From DATJHM01 sp035493895 (GTDB lineage: Bacteria; Chloroflexota; Ktedonobacteria; Ktedonobacterales; Ktedonobacteraceae), in the NCBI GenBank assembly GCA_035493895.1, contig DATJHM010000247.1, positions 1-21,375 on the forward strand: DNA of 21,375 nucleotides. The letters run 5' to 3'. Shown here piece after piece: positions 1 through 6,521 of the stretch. Numbering within the stretch: position 1 is the first letter of the stretch; the number at the start of each line of letters is the position of its first letter. The notes under the pieces are model-generated. The model did not search any database and had not been told where the DNA came from. It was given only the letters and a program-made list of their open reading frames with translations. Made by a program: the position numbers and the translations under genes.

Positions 1-832
1 GAGTAGCGATCTCGCGAATAATGCCGCGCACCAGGAGCGCAAATCTGACACGAACAGCATCGGCAGCAGCCAGCACCTCGGCATGATTGACCGGCTTCGT
101 CTCATCGCCGGTCGCGGCATTCGTAATCAGACTGATGCCCAGAACGCGCATTCCCATATGGCGAGCGACAATCACCTCGGGAACCGTAGACATGCCAACG
201 GCATCAGTTCCGACCGTGCGTAAAAACTTCAGCTCAGCAGGAGTTTCGTAATTCGGGCCAGCCACCATCGTATAGACGCCCTCGTGAAGAGTGATCTCAG
301 GAGCAGTCGCGGCAATGGCCTGAGCAATAGCGCGCAACTGAGGATCATACGCCTGAGCCATCGCGGGGAAGCGTTCGCCGAAGCGCTCATCATTGGGACC
401 GATGAGAGGATTGTTGCCAGCCATACCGGGGAAAAAAATATGATCGCGTAGCAGCATAAAATCGCCGACGCGATAGGCTGGATTGACGCCCCCGGCGGCA
501 TTACTGACCAGCAAGAGTTCAGCGCCGAGCATATGCATCACACGCACTGGCAGCGTCAGCGTTTGCATCTCATGGCCTTCATAGGTATGATAGCGCCCCT
601 GCATGACGACCACAGGAATCCCCGCCAGCGTGCCAATGAGCAGGCGACCGGCATGGCCGACAACCGTGGAGCGAGCGAAATGGGGGATTTCCGCATAAGG
701 GATCGAGACCGCATCCTCGACCTCAGAGGCCAGATCGCCAAGACCTGAGCCCAGAATGATAGCCGCCGCAGGACGTAAAGAGGTATAGCGTTGAATGGCG
801 GCGGTTGCCTCCATTACCTGATCATATGACAT
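1..832 (-). CDS. punA: Purine nucleoside phosphorylase, trimeric type (3' end beyond window)
   Basis: Catalyses phosphorolysis of purine (deoxy)nucleosides to free base and (deoxy)ribose-1-phosphate in cytosolic purine salvage. The minus strand reads open from ATG at 832-830 to the window edge: 277 codons, nearly the whole usual family length of about 270-280, so only the very C-terminus is missing. Visible family motifs are IILGSGLG near the N-terminus (phosphate loop), GRYHTYEGH, the SNAAGG segment, and VAGPNYETPAE followed by GMSTVPEVIVARH and ISLITNAATG near the C-terminus. An ACGGAG Shine-Dalgarno lies about 8 bases upstream of the ATG. It lies downstream of the recombinase gene on the same strand, separated by 180 bases holding a hairpin and a possible promoter, so it is probably its own transcription unit. 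The family assignment is secure; the choice between the names punA, deoD-II and xapA is by convention. Confidence 0.95.
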   Translation of the reverse strand, partial: MSYDQVMEATAAIQRYTSLRPAAAIILGSGLGDLASEVEDAVSIPYAEIPHFARSTVVGHAGRLLIGTLAGIPVVVMQGRYHTYEGHEMQTLTLPVRVMHMLGAELLLVSNAAGGVNPAYRVGDFMLLRDHIFFPGMAGNNPLIGPNDERFGERFPAMAQAYDPQLRAIAQAIAATAPEITLHEGVYTMVAGPNYETPAELKFLRTVGTDAVGMSTVPEVIVARHMGMRVLGISLITNAATGDETKPVNHAEVLAAADAVRVRFALLVRGIIREIAT

Positions 833-895
833 AGTACAAAGCTCCGTTTCTCAATCTGCCTGATAGCAATGGGCAAGATGATCTTACCGCGCTTC

Positions 896-924
896 TATAT
901 ATCATTACCGGGCAAAAATAGCAA
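896..924 (-). promoter_or_regulatory. Possible promoter for the purine nucleoside phosphorylase gene
   Basis: On the minus strand TTGCTA (924-919) is followed after exactly 17 bases by TATATA (901-896). Each hexamer matches the sigma-70 consensus at 4 of 6 positions. It lies 64 bases upstream of the ATG and downstream of the hairpin that may end the recombinase transcript. Seen by eye only. Confidence 0.35.
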
Positions 925-939
925 AGGAGCGCGAGCCGC

Positions 940-966
940 GAGAGGCTGCATATGATGCAACCTCTC
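940..966 (-). terminator. Hairpin downstream of the recombinase gene, possible terminator
   Basis: GAGAGGCTGCAT (940-951) and ATGCAACCTCTC (955-966) form a 12-bp stem with a 3-base loop. In minus-strand RNA the one odd pair is a G-U wobble; in plus-strand RNA it is a C-A mismatch, which favours a minus-strand function. It lies 46 bases after the recombinase stop codon. A T-rich run follows only after about 14 further bases, so it is not a textbook intrinsic terminator. Confidence 0.45.
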
Positions 967-1012
967 GTCAGATTTGAGATAGGAGAAAATCGACTCGAGC
1001 AAAACAGTATCT

Positions 1013-1900
1013 CTATAGTTCCTCGTTGATATGGACAAGCTGGCTATAGACCTGGGTTGTAGAGATATGTGCATGACCGAGTAGTTCCTGGACGGTGCGC
1101 AGTTCCATACCGCCCTTGAGCATGAGAAGGGCAAAGGAATGACGCAGCATATGAGGAGTGATACACGTAATGCCAGCGCGTCTGGCATAGCCCTTGATAA
1201 TCAGCCAGAAGCCCTGGCGCGTCAGGCGCTCACCATGATGATTGAGAAACAGAGCTGGCTCACTGACACGGCGAACGAGGCGTGGTCGTCCTTCCTTCAG
1301 ATAGTGCTCCAACGCCTGAGTAGCGGAGGGAGAAAGAGGCAAAGAGCGTTCCTTCTTGAAAGTACCATCATGAGAAGTACAGCAGATCGTCATCTGCGCG
1401 ATATCCAGATCGAGTAGATCGAGCGAGACCAGTTCCGAGGCACGCAGGCCGGTTGAATAGAGTACGTGCAACATAGCCAGATCACGCAGGCCGGTAGGAG
1501 AGAGATCCTCAAGTTGCTGAAAAAGACGGCTAATCTGTTCAGCAGTTAAAACATGAGGAAGATCTTTTTGAATGCGCGGCGCCTCCAGGCTTTCGACGGG
1601 ATCAGAACTAATGAGCCTGGTCTCTTTATAGAGATAACGGAAAAAAGATTTGAGCGCCGCAAGCTTGCGAGCAATCGTTGTTGGCCGATAGGCCTGCCCC
1701 TCACGCATCAGCAGAAGATACATCACGATATGTTCGCGGGTCACCTGCGGCCAGTTCTCCACATTACGTGTTCCTAAAAAATTACACAACTGACGTAAAT
1801 CATTACGATAGGCCATGATGGTATTACGGTTATTCCCCTTCTTACCATTTTCCTTGTTCGAGAGAGCAGCGATATACTCTTCCACAGCTTCTTGCAACAT
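1013..1900 (-). CDS. Tyrosine recombinase, XerC/XerD type
   Basis: Site-specific DNA recombinase of 295 residues, the usual length of XerC/XerD, which resolve chromosome dimers at dif. An N-terminal SAM-like core-binding domain (about 1-105, with the segment RPTTIARKLAALKSFFRYL) is followed by the catalytic domain. The catalytic set is complete: R153 in TGLRASEL, probable K183 in the KKERSLPL hairpin, H250 and R253 in HMLRHSF, H276 in GHAHIS and nucleophile Y285. The ATG at 1900 is preceded by a weak GGAAG and by a well-formed promoter. No integrase arm-binding domain, excisionase, attachment sites or phage genes are seen, so a housekeeping Xer role is more likely than an integrase of a mobile element. 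It cannot be told from sequence alone whether this is XerC, XerD or a lineage-specific paralogue. Confidence 0.92.
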   Translation of the reverse strand: MLQEAVEEYIAALSNKENGKKGNNRNTIMAYRNDLRQLCNFLGTRNVENWPQVTREHIVMYLLLMREGQAYRPTTIARKLAALKSFFRYLYKETRLISSDPVESLEAPRIQKDLPHVLTAEQISRLFQQLEDLSPTGLRDLAMLHVLYSTGLRASELVSLDLLDLDIAQMTICCTSHDGTFKKERSLPLSPSATQALEHYLKEGRPRLVRRVSEPALFLNHHGERLTRQGFWLIIKGYARRAGITCITPHMLRHSFALLMLKGGMELRTVQELLGHAHISTTQVYSQLVHINEEL

Positions 1901-1968
1901 AACACACTTCCAACAGCTAACTCACACTATTTCATTTACAACTCTGACATGAACTTAAAACCTTGTTT

Positions 1969-1997
1969 ATTATAATAGATACATATAGAAGGGGCAA
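1969..1997 (-). promoter_or_regulatory. Promoter for the tyrosine recombinase gene
   Basis: On the minus strand TTGCCC (1997-1992), a 17-base spacer and a perfect TATAAT (1974-1969) form a sigma-70-like promoter. The predicted start near 1962 gives a leader of about 60 bases before the ATG at 1900. Confidence 0.6.
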
Positions 1998-2073
1998 GTT
2001 ATTACAGAAAAATACTCCTTAATACACTTTATAAGCACACCTGAACAGATTCGTGATTGACCACGCACGCACG

Positions 2074-2082
2074 TGCTATAAT
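2074..2082 (+). promoter_or_regulatory. Extended -10 promoter for the TIM-barrel-like gene
   Basis: TGCTATAAT is a perfect -10 hexamer with the extended TG motif. No good -35 hexamer stands at the right distance, which is usual for extended -10 promoters. Transcription would start near 2089, downstream of the first possible GTG codon at 2053. This argues that the true start of the next gene is the ATG at 2173. Confidence 0.55.
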
Positions 2083-2172
2083 GGACTAACTATTACCTTG
2101 CATGCCGGAAGAGACCATAAAGTGCACGGATCAGTAGGCGCTGGCCGTGACCTGATAAGGAGAAGCGATAGA

Positions 2173-2958
2173 ATGCCTAAATTACAAGACATGTTTACAC
2201 AGGCACGCCGTGCCCAGAGTGGGGGCGGCATGGGATTCCTGGGTAAAAATAAATCTGAGATCAAGCCAAAAGCGGCGGCACTGGTTGTGGAATTTCCCAC
2301 CGTGCAGGCAGGAGGAGCGGAGGCGGCCCTGAAGGCGGGGGCAGATGGTCTGTTATTCACATGGGATGGCAAAGATAAAGCCGCGCTTGAGGCAATCAAA
2401 GAAGAAATTACTTCTGCCAGCAGCAACGCCACACAATTAGTCGTGGGGTTGCAGATTACTAATGGTTTTGCCCAGTTTAACAGAGATACCCTCAATCTGA
2501 TCAAAGAGCAGGGAGTGAATTATATTATTCTGCCATTCACTGCTCCTGCACGCATTCTGGCCGTGGAGAGCAAAGACTTAGAGAAGGTCGTCACGATACC
2601 GATGCGGGATGATCCATTCTATCCAATTCATATTCGCAACCTGACCGGGTTGGATGGGATTGCGGCGGTCGTGCTGGACTTTGCGCTGGCAAAAGATCTG
2701 GCGAATATGACGATCGAAGATATTCTGACGTATCAGGCGGTACGGGAGGCCGTACGTTTTCCGGCGTTTATGCATGTACCGGGAACCCTGCAAGAGGATG
2801 AGGCGCATACGCTGCGCACGCTCGGCTTACAGGCGATGGTACTGACGGCTGGTAAGGATTCTGAGAAGACGCAGGAGCAGATTCGCTCGCTACGCGTCTT
2901 GCTGGAGAAATTACAGCAAGAAGAGAAGGAAAACGAGACTTCAACGCTCCGCCATTAA
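2173..2958 (+). CDS. Conserved TIM-barrel-like protein of unknown function
   Basis: A soluble protein of 261 residues with no signal peptide. After a basic Gly-rich N-terminus (about 1-32), alternating hydrophobic beta strands and amphipathic helices run to the end: AAALVVEFP, then ADGLLFTW, QLVVGLQIT, VNYIILPF, KVVTIPM, AAVVLDF, FPAFMHVPG and LQAMVLTAG. This spacing is that of an (alpha/beta)8 barrel, resembling phosphate-binding or aldolase-type barrels, but I recognise no catalytic signature and do not name a reaction. The start was chosen at ATG 2173 because AAGGAG lies 10 bases upstream and the extended -10 promoter lies inside the longer reading frame that would begin at 2053. The C-terminus is a charged helix. 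It stands alone, divergent from the recombinase and followed by a hairpin. Confidence 0.8.
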   Translation: MPKLQDMFTQARRAQSGGGMGFLGKNKSEIKPKAAALVVEFPTVQAGGAEAALKAGADGLLFTWDGKDKAALEAIKEEITSASSNATQLVVGLQITNGFAQFNRDTLNLIKEQGVNYIILPFTAPARILAVESKDLEKVVTIPMRDDPFYPIHIRNLTGLDGIAAVVLDFALAKDLANMTIEDILTYQAVREAVRFPAFMHVPGTLQEDEAHTLRTLGLQAMVLTAGKDSEKTQEQIRSLRVLLEKLQQEEKENETSTLRH

Positions 2959-2971
2959 TGGATGGGCTTGT

Positions 2972-3013
2972 CTTCACCGGCAATGAGGAGATTATTTCTC
3001 GTTGCCAGTGAAG
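2972..3013 (+). terminator. Hairpin after the TIM-barrel-like gene
   Basis: CTTCACCGGCAATGAG (2972-2987) and CTCGTTGCCAGTGAAG (2998-3013) pair over 16 positions with one mismatch and one G-U wobble, around a 10-base loop. It begins 13 bases after the stop codon. There is no T-run on either side, so it may be an RNA-stabilising or Rho-assisted 3' end rather than an intrinsic terminator. Confidence 0.4.
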
Positions 3014-3063
3014 CTCGTGGATTGGCATAAAGCGCAAATCCCTACCTGTTCTGTTTCATCGAG
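3014..3063 (+). repeat. Degenerate copy of structured repeat family 1 (copy D)
   Basis: GTGGATTGG, the loop CATAAAGC and AATCC match the first hairpin of family 1, and the following CCTACCT...TTTC.TCGAG block matches the linker seen near 9779 and 13664. The stem is GGATT/AATCC here, against GGATC/GATCC and GGACC/GGTCC elsewhere. The rest of the element is missing or too decayed to align. Confidence 0.5.
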
Positions 3064-3180
3064 CAGGTTCGGGACCTGTTCGCATCCTCCGTCGATATAC
3101 GCAGGGCCCCGATCATTGTGGTAGAGGCGCTGCTTGTCTGCAATGTCACGTAGAGAAGGGGAAACCATACAGGAATCTCC

Positions 3181-3322
3181 CAAAATGCTACATATCCTAC
3201 ATATCCTACACTCACGCGCTTCCACGTTTTTTCCCAAATTGCTACATATCCTACATCTCCTACATTCACGCGCTTCCACGTTTTTTCTCAAAATGCTACA
3301 CATCCTACATATCCTACACCAT
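3181..3322. repeat. 54-bp tandem repeat, about 2.6 copies
   Basis: Units begin at 3181, 3235 and 3289 with CAAAATGCTACA, CAAATTGCTACA and CAAAATGCTACA. Each unit has a TAC-rich half with an internal 9-bp period (CCTACATAT) and a half reading ACGCGCTTCCACG followed by a run of six T. The third unit is cut after the TAC-rich half. Copies differ at only a few positions. The period is a multiple of three, so open frames cross it on both strands and yield repetitive peptides that are probably not real proteins. Confidence 0.85.
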
Positions 3323-3549
3323 GCCGATTGCAGCGAGATCTTTTCCTGACACGCCCCCCTATACCAGCACTGCACGTGTCCCCATGTCTATGTTGCACTG
3401 ACCCTCGCTCAGGCGACATCGTAAGTGTGAGTGCCGAGTGGAAGGGAGGAGTGTTTGCTCCTCCTAATAGGTATATTCGGCGGGTGGTGAGATTTCTGAA
3501 GGGTGTTTGCGAGATTCGTTTTTGGGGAATGAATGTGTTGGAGTGCATG

Positions 3550-3874
3550 AGACCAGCCGCACTGTCACGGAGAGATGGGGAGTCTCCCAGCTGGTCCGTC
3601 GTACGCAGTCAAAGGTCATGGCACACGTTTCTGTGGCACGCGAAACGGTGAGAAGGGCGAAACGCCACGTCTGCGGGGCGAGCGGAATCGAGGGAGTTCG
3701 CGGACGCCATTCCGCTGCGGCTTCATGGCGTCCCTACTGGCCTGGGAAGCAATACGAACGGGTGCACTGAGTACTACGAGTTCCGCGTCCCTACGCGTTC
3801 CGGGCGAGCCTGGGGAGCGGTTCGAACGGGTGGGTGGGAGATTCCCCTTCTCTCCGTGACAGTGCGGCTGGTCT
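3550..3874. mobile_element. MITE-like element with 39-bp terminal inverted repeats
   Basis: Positions 3550-3588 and the reverse complement of 3836-3874 match at 37 of 39 bases; both begin AGACCAGCCGCACTGTCACG. They enclose about 247 bases with no plausible gene, including one copy of repeat family 2. The size, perfectly delimited ends and lack of a transposase fit a non-autonomous miniature element. I see no clear target-site duplication: the flanks are GTGCATG on the left and GCGCCGG on the right. It could instead be a large cruciform-forming repeat. Confidence 0.55.
3675..3740 (+). repeat. Structured repeat family 2, copy a
   Basis: GGGGCGAG, a GAGTTCGC block, then a hairpin with a perfect 9-bp stem GGACGCCAT (3702-3710) / ATGGCGTCC (3725-3733), closing with CCTACTGG. 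It is nearly identical to the copy near 12403 (about three differences over the shared 62 bases) and shares its scaffold with copies near 3896 and 17767, whose stems have other sequence. It lies inside the MITE-like element. Confidence 0.75.
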
Positions 3875-3895
3875 GCGCCGGGGGCACCGGATACC

Positions 3896-3957
3896 GGGCA
3901 GAATCGTGCGAGTTCGCAGGCACAGTTCCGTTCTCACTTCACCGTGCCTCTACTGGG
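3896..3957 (+). repeat. Structured repeat family 2, copy b
   Basis: Same scaffold as copy a: GAGTTCGC, hairpin, CTACTGGG. The stem is AGGCAC (3918-3923) / GTGCCT (3944-3949), extended by two further pairs after one mismatch. The hairpin has the same 32-base length as in copy a, and four stem positions are changed in both partners so that pairing is kept. Confidence 0.7.
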
Positions 3958-4001
3958 TTTCTGGATATCACACAGCCGGGGTTACCGCTGTGAGGCGATG
4001 G

Positions 4002-4994
4002 TCAGGGGACATCGTAGGTACGGTCCAGTTTGGGAAGTTGCGGGATGGGGATGTGGGAGGCGGTGGTTCGCCAGCGGAGTTGGCGGCGAGGCACACGGCG
4101 CAATAGATTGCGCGTCTCTTCCCAGACTTGCTCGGGATCGGCGTTGTTGCGCCAGTAATAGTAACAGGCGAGTTCGTCAGGGTCGGCGGCCTGGATCTGC
4201 GCGAAAGAATCTTCGAGGAGTGCTTCCATCCCCTGGTCCAGATTATAGTTCTGGAGCCAGAGCTGGCTGCGTTTCTCGTACTGCCGGGCCGCTTGCACCA
4301 CTTGATGACCCCATTTTTCGACCATCGAAATATCCTCTTGCAGAAGCTGCCAGAATAGATGACAACCGATGGTATCGAGATGAGGGATCGCGACCAGCTC
4401 ATCAAGGAGATCAAGGTCTTGCGGCAAGAGAACAACCGTGGTTTTGAGAGAGCTATTGACCCGTTTCACGCAGGAAAAAAGCTCATTGAGGAACTCGACC
4501 AGCGAGCGGCGACGGAAATGTTCCAGGTCCATAACATCAGGACAGAGGGCACGACAGACCGAACAGAAACAGGTCACATCAGGACCACGAGGCTCATCCA
4601 GGACAATGCCAGCAATAGGGTACGTCGTTAAATAATGCTCGATTTCAGCGAAGAACCAGGCACGAAAAGACTCGTGATTAAAGCAAGACATACTGTGATA
4701 GCGACCATGACGGTCTTGCACGCGCGACTGAGGATGCTGAAACGTATACCAGCTAGGCATGAGCACCGGGCCAGCAAAGAGATTGCCGTAGCGTCCCAGA
4801 CTCAAATGAACTTTCAACCCCACATCGCGAGCCTGTTGCAAGCCACGTTCGAGATCACGAGGCCAGCGTTGCTCCTCCTGCTCATGAATAGCGCAGACGA
4901 TACTGGTGGCACCAACAGCACGGATCTGCTCAAAATCATGCTTCACCATAGCGGAATGCAGGAAGGGGTGAAAGTAGGCAACAGTAGTATCCAT
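4002..4994 (-). CDS. Putative glycoside-hydrolase-like TIM-barrel protein
   Basis: A soluble protein of 330 residues with no signal peptide. The pattern of strands resembles hypothetical glycosyl-hydrolase-like (beta/alpha)8 proteins: an N-terminal VAYFHPFLHS, then KVHLSLGRYG, the strand-4-type motif AGIVLDEPRG (D133, E134 are candidates for the acid/base) and at once the Cys cluster CFCSVCRALC (C142, C144, C147, C151), which looks like a small metal or disulfide site common in such barrels. Later strands include KTTVVLLPQD and SQLWLQNYN. The ATG at 4994 was chosen because GGAG lies 8 bases upstream; a GTG directly before it (4997) is an alternative. The substrate is unknown. The gene is divergent from ispE and its 3' end abuts the repeat nest. 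The fold assignment is an inference from motifs. Confidence 0.7.
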   Translation of the reverse strand: MDTTVAYFHPFLHSAMVKHDFEQIRAVGATSIVCAIHEQEEQRWPRDLERGLQQARDVGLKVHLSLGRYGNLFAGPVLMPSWYTFQHPQSRVQDRHGRYHSMSCFNHESFRAWFFAEIEHYLTTYPIAGIVLDEPRGPDVTCFCSVCRALCPDVMDLEHFRRRSLVEFLNELFSCVKRVNSSLKTTVVLLPQDLDLLDELVAIPHLDTIGCHLFWQLLQEDISMVEKWGHQVVQAARQYEKRSQLWLQNYNLDQGMEALLEDSFAQIQAADPDELACYYYWRNNADPEQVWEETRNLLRRVPRRQLRWRTTASHIPIPQLPKLDRTYDVP

Positions 4995-5095
4995 CACAAA
5001 TTCTCCGGCGTGGATTTCCCTGTTTCAGGTAAGCCCAGCGTGCTTTTACATAAAAATATTTCACATCAGGTTAAAAGGTACATAATTTTACCCGT

Positions 5096-5117
5096 AATGG
5101 TATCCCATCTTACCATT
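5096..5117. promoter_or_regulatory. Palindromic site between divergent genes, possible operator
   Basis: AATGGTA (5096-5102) and TACCATT (5111-5117) are perfect 7-bp inverted arms with an 8-base spacer, in an AT-rich stretch between the glycosyl-hydrolase-like gene and ispE. The geometry would suit a dimeric helix-turn-helix regulator. No regulator gene lies nearby. Confidence 0.3.
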
Positions 5118-5225
5118 TTATTCACTACCTCTTCTGTATCAGTATACAAGAATGGGAGGAAATGGTGCAATTTGTTACCTACATAGGCTAAGAGCACGAC
5201 TTTTGGTTAGAGAAGGCCGTGGTGC

Positions 5226-5254
5226 TTGACAAAGATATCTTATCCAGGCACAAT
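5226..5254 (+). promoter_or_regulatory. Promoter of ispE, placing the transcript start on the ATG
   Basis: A perfect TTGACA (5226-5231), a 17-base spacer and CACAAT (5249-5254). Six bases later comes the ATG at 5261, exactly where transcription is expected to begin, so the message would be leaderless. No Shine-Dalgarno stands before this ATG, in agreement. Confidence 0.5.
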
Positions 5255-5260
5255 GCACAC

Positions 5261-6196
5261 ATGAGTCACGAACAGCAAGTACACAATTGGACCGGAGAGA
5301 CATACTTCATCCAGTCCTACGCAAAGATTAATTTGACGCTCGATATCCTGGGACGGCGTGCGGATGGGTATCATGATCTGGCAACTGTCATGCAAATGAT
5401 AGATCTGTCTGACACCATCTGCCTGACTGCGATAGACGAGGATTGTGTACGTGTGGTTTGCTCGCGCCCAGACCTCAGCAATGCAGATAACCTGGTCGTA
5501 CGAGCTGCGCAGGCAGTGCGGCAACGGCTGGGATTATCGCAGGGAGTGCTCATCGAACTTCAGAAGCGCATACCGGTGGCGGCAGGGCTAGCAGGAGGAA
5601 GCAGTAATGCGACAGCGGTTCTGTTAGCACTTCAGCGCTGGTGGCACTTGCCATTATCCTCCACAGACCTGTTTGCCATTGCAGCCTCATTGGGATCAGA
5701 TGTGTCATTCTTCCTGAGCGGAGGGCAAGCCCTTTGCGAGGGACGAGGTGAGCGGGTAACGCCACTTCCGGCACACTGGCCAGCAACAATGCGCTGGATC
5801 GTACTGCTCAAGCCTGCAATTGGGATCGCGACCGCAACCGTCTTCCGCAATCTTCCGGCATCCGATTATACCGATGCAACGGAAGGCCATACCCATAGCA
5901 ACAACGTCTGCACAGCCTTACGCACACGACAAGAGTTCGCACTGGAACATCTGCATAATGGACTGGAACGGAGCGTATTGGAGCATTATCCAGAGGTAGC
6001 AGCAGCGCGAGAAGCGTTATTGCAAGCTGGAGCCAGGTGGGTACGTCTCTCAGGAAGTGGCCCCACGCTCTTCACAACCTTTCCTGACCTCGAGAGTGCG
6101 GCTCAGACCGAACACACCCTGCGTGATCAGGGGTATGAAGTCTACCTGACGCGAGCAATTTTTCCCAATGGCGAGAACGTTTATTACTACCATTGA
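5261..6196 (+). CDS. ispE: 4-diphosphocytidyl-2-C-methyl-D-erythritol kinase
   Basis: Phosphorylates CDP-methylerythritol with ATP in the MEP pathway to isoprenoid precursors; a cytosolic GHMP-family kinase. From the ATG at 5261 it has 311 residues, close to the usual 280-300. Motifs: AKINLTLDILGRRADGYHDL (about 21-40, with K22), the GHMP ATP-binding motif PVAAGLAGGSSNATAV (about 105-120), LGSDVSFF with the probable catalytic D147, and SGSGPTLF near the C-terminus. An alternative GTG start at 5219 or 5222 follows AGAAGG closely, but it lies upstream of the well-placed TTGACA promoter, so the ATG is preferred. The small zinc-ribbon gene follows after 18 bases and is probably cotranscribed. The function is secure; the start is moderately so. 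Confidence 0.95.
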   Translation: MSHEQQVHNWTGETYFIQSYAKINLTLDILGRRADGYHDLATVMQMIDLSDTICLTAIDEDCVRVVCSRPDLSNADNLVVRAAQAVRQRLGLSQGVLIELQKRIPVAAGLAGGSSNATAVLLALQRWWHLPLSSTDLFAIAASLGSDVSFFLSGGQALCEGRGERVTPLPAHWPATMRWIVLLKPAIGIATATVFRNLPASDYTDATEGHTHSNNVCTALRTRQEFALEHLHNGLERSVLEHYPEVAAAREALLQAGARWVRLSGSGPTLFTTFPDLESAAQTEHTLRDQGYEVYLTRAIFPNGENVYYYH

Positions 6197-6214
6197 TGTA
6201 GGAGGTAAGAGACC

Positions 6215-6370
6215 ATGTCAGATCTCTATTACTGCGTAAAATGCAAAAAAAAGACCGAACTAAAGGACGCCCAGCGCGTAACCATGAAAAATGGCAAGCC
6301 TGCCTTAAAGGGTCATTGCGTCGTGTGCGGTACCACAGTCAATGCTATCCTTGGAGCTGAAAAGAAGTAG
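6215..6370 (+). CDS. Small zinc-ribbon protein, DUF5679 type
   Basis: A 51-residue basic protein. Two Cys pairs, C7/C10 (YYCVKC) and C35/C38 (GHCVVCG), make a single zinc ribbon; between them lies a Lys-rich stretch and NGKPALKG, the arrangement I know from the small DUF5679 family of unknown function. It begins at an ATG with a strong GGAGG about 10 bases upstream, 18 bases after the ispE stop, so it is probably expressed with ispE. A terminator-like hairpin follows. The basic charge could suit nucleic-acid or ribosome binding, but this is a guess. Confidence 0.85.
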   Translation: MSDLYYCVKCKKKTELKDAQRVTMKNGKPALKGHCVVCGTTVNAILGAEKK

Positions 6371-6390
6371 TCTGTACTCCTTCTGCCAGC

Positions 6391-6426
6391 GGGGTGCAAC
6401 TTGAGCGATAGAGAGAGTGGCACCCC
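6391..6426 (+). terminator. Terminator-like hairpin after ispE and the zinc-ribbon gene
   Basis: GGGGTGCAACT (6391-6401) and AGTGGCACCCC (6416-6426) form an 11-bp stem with one mismatch around a 14-base loop, followed by TTGTTCC. It lies 20 bases after the stop codon and just before the next promoter. The T-run is short. Confidence 0.5.
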
Positions 6427-6433
6427 TTGTTCC

Positions 6434-6462
6434 TCGACTTCCCTGCCGAGCTTTGCTATAAT
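6434..6462 (+). promoter_or_regulatory. Promoter for the coiled-coil/GT9 operon
   Basis: TCGACT (6434-6439), a 17-base spacer and a perfect TATAAT (6457-6462) preceded by the extended motif TGC. It resembles the promoter at 2074-2082. The leader to the ATG at 6522 is about 53 bases. Confidence 0.6.
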
Positions 6463-6521
6463 GAGCAGTGGCTACACAACCATTTGGAGAGAGAACGCTT
6501 GCACGGTAAAGGGGACGCACC

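Larger units (their letters stand above)
2959..4001. other. Gene-free repeat nest of about 1 kb
   Basis: No convincing protein-coding gene is seen. Short open frames exist on both strands but have no plausible start signals or protein-like composition, and several are simply the translated tandem repeat. The stretch holds a degenerate copy of repeat family 1, a 54-bp tandem repeat, a perfect 7-bp hairpin at 3445-3464 (GGAGGAG, loop TGTTTG, CTCCTCC), a MITE-like inverted-repeat element, and two copies of repeat family 2. Confidence 0.7.

Noticed and set aside
1013..1900. Integrase of a prophage or integrative element
   Set aside because: No attachment-site repeats, excisionase, phage or conjugation genes were found. 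Length and domains are those of XerC/XerD.
1960..2000. dif-like recombination site next to the recombinase
   Set aside because: The AT-rich dyad-like sequence is better explained as the TATAAT promoter, and no 28-bp dif-type pair of arms was recognised.
2053..2172. N-terminal extension of the TIM-barrel-like protein from GTG 2053
   Set aside because: The extended -10 promoter lies inside it, the predicted transcript starts after it, and a good Shine-Dalgarno precedes ATG 2173.
3181..3322. CRISPR array
   Set aside because: The 54-bp units are contiguous tandem repeats without unique spacers, and no cas genes are present.
3944..4447. 167-codon plus-strand open frame
   Set aside because: Antisense to the end of the glycosyl-hydrolase-like gene and through repeat sequence; its composition is that of GC-rich noncoding sequence.
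4635..5186. 183-codon plus-strand open frame
   Set aside because: It runs antisense to the glycosyl-hydrolase-like gene and into the AT-rich gap, without a start signal or a recognisable domain.
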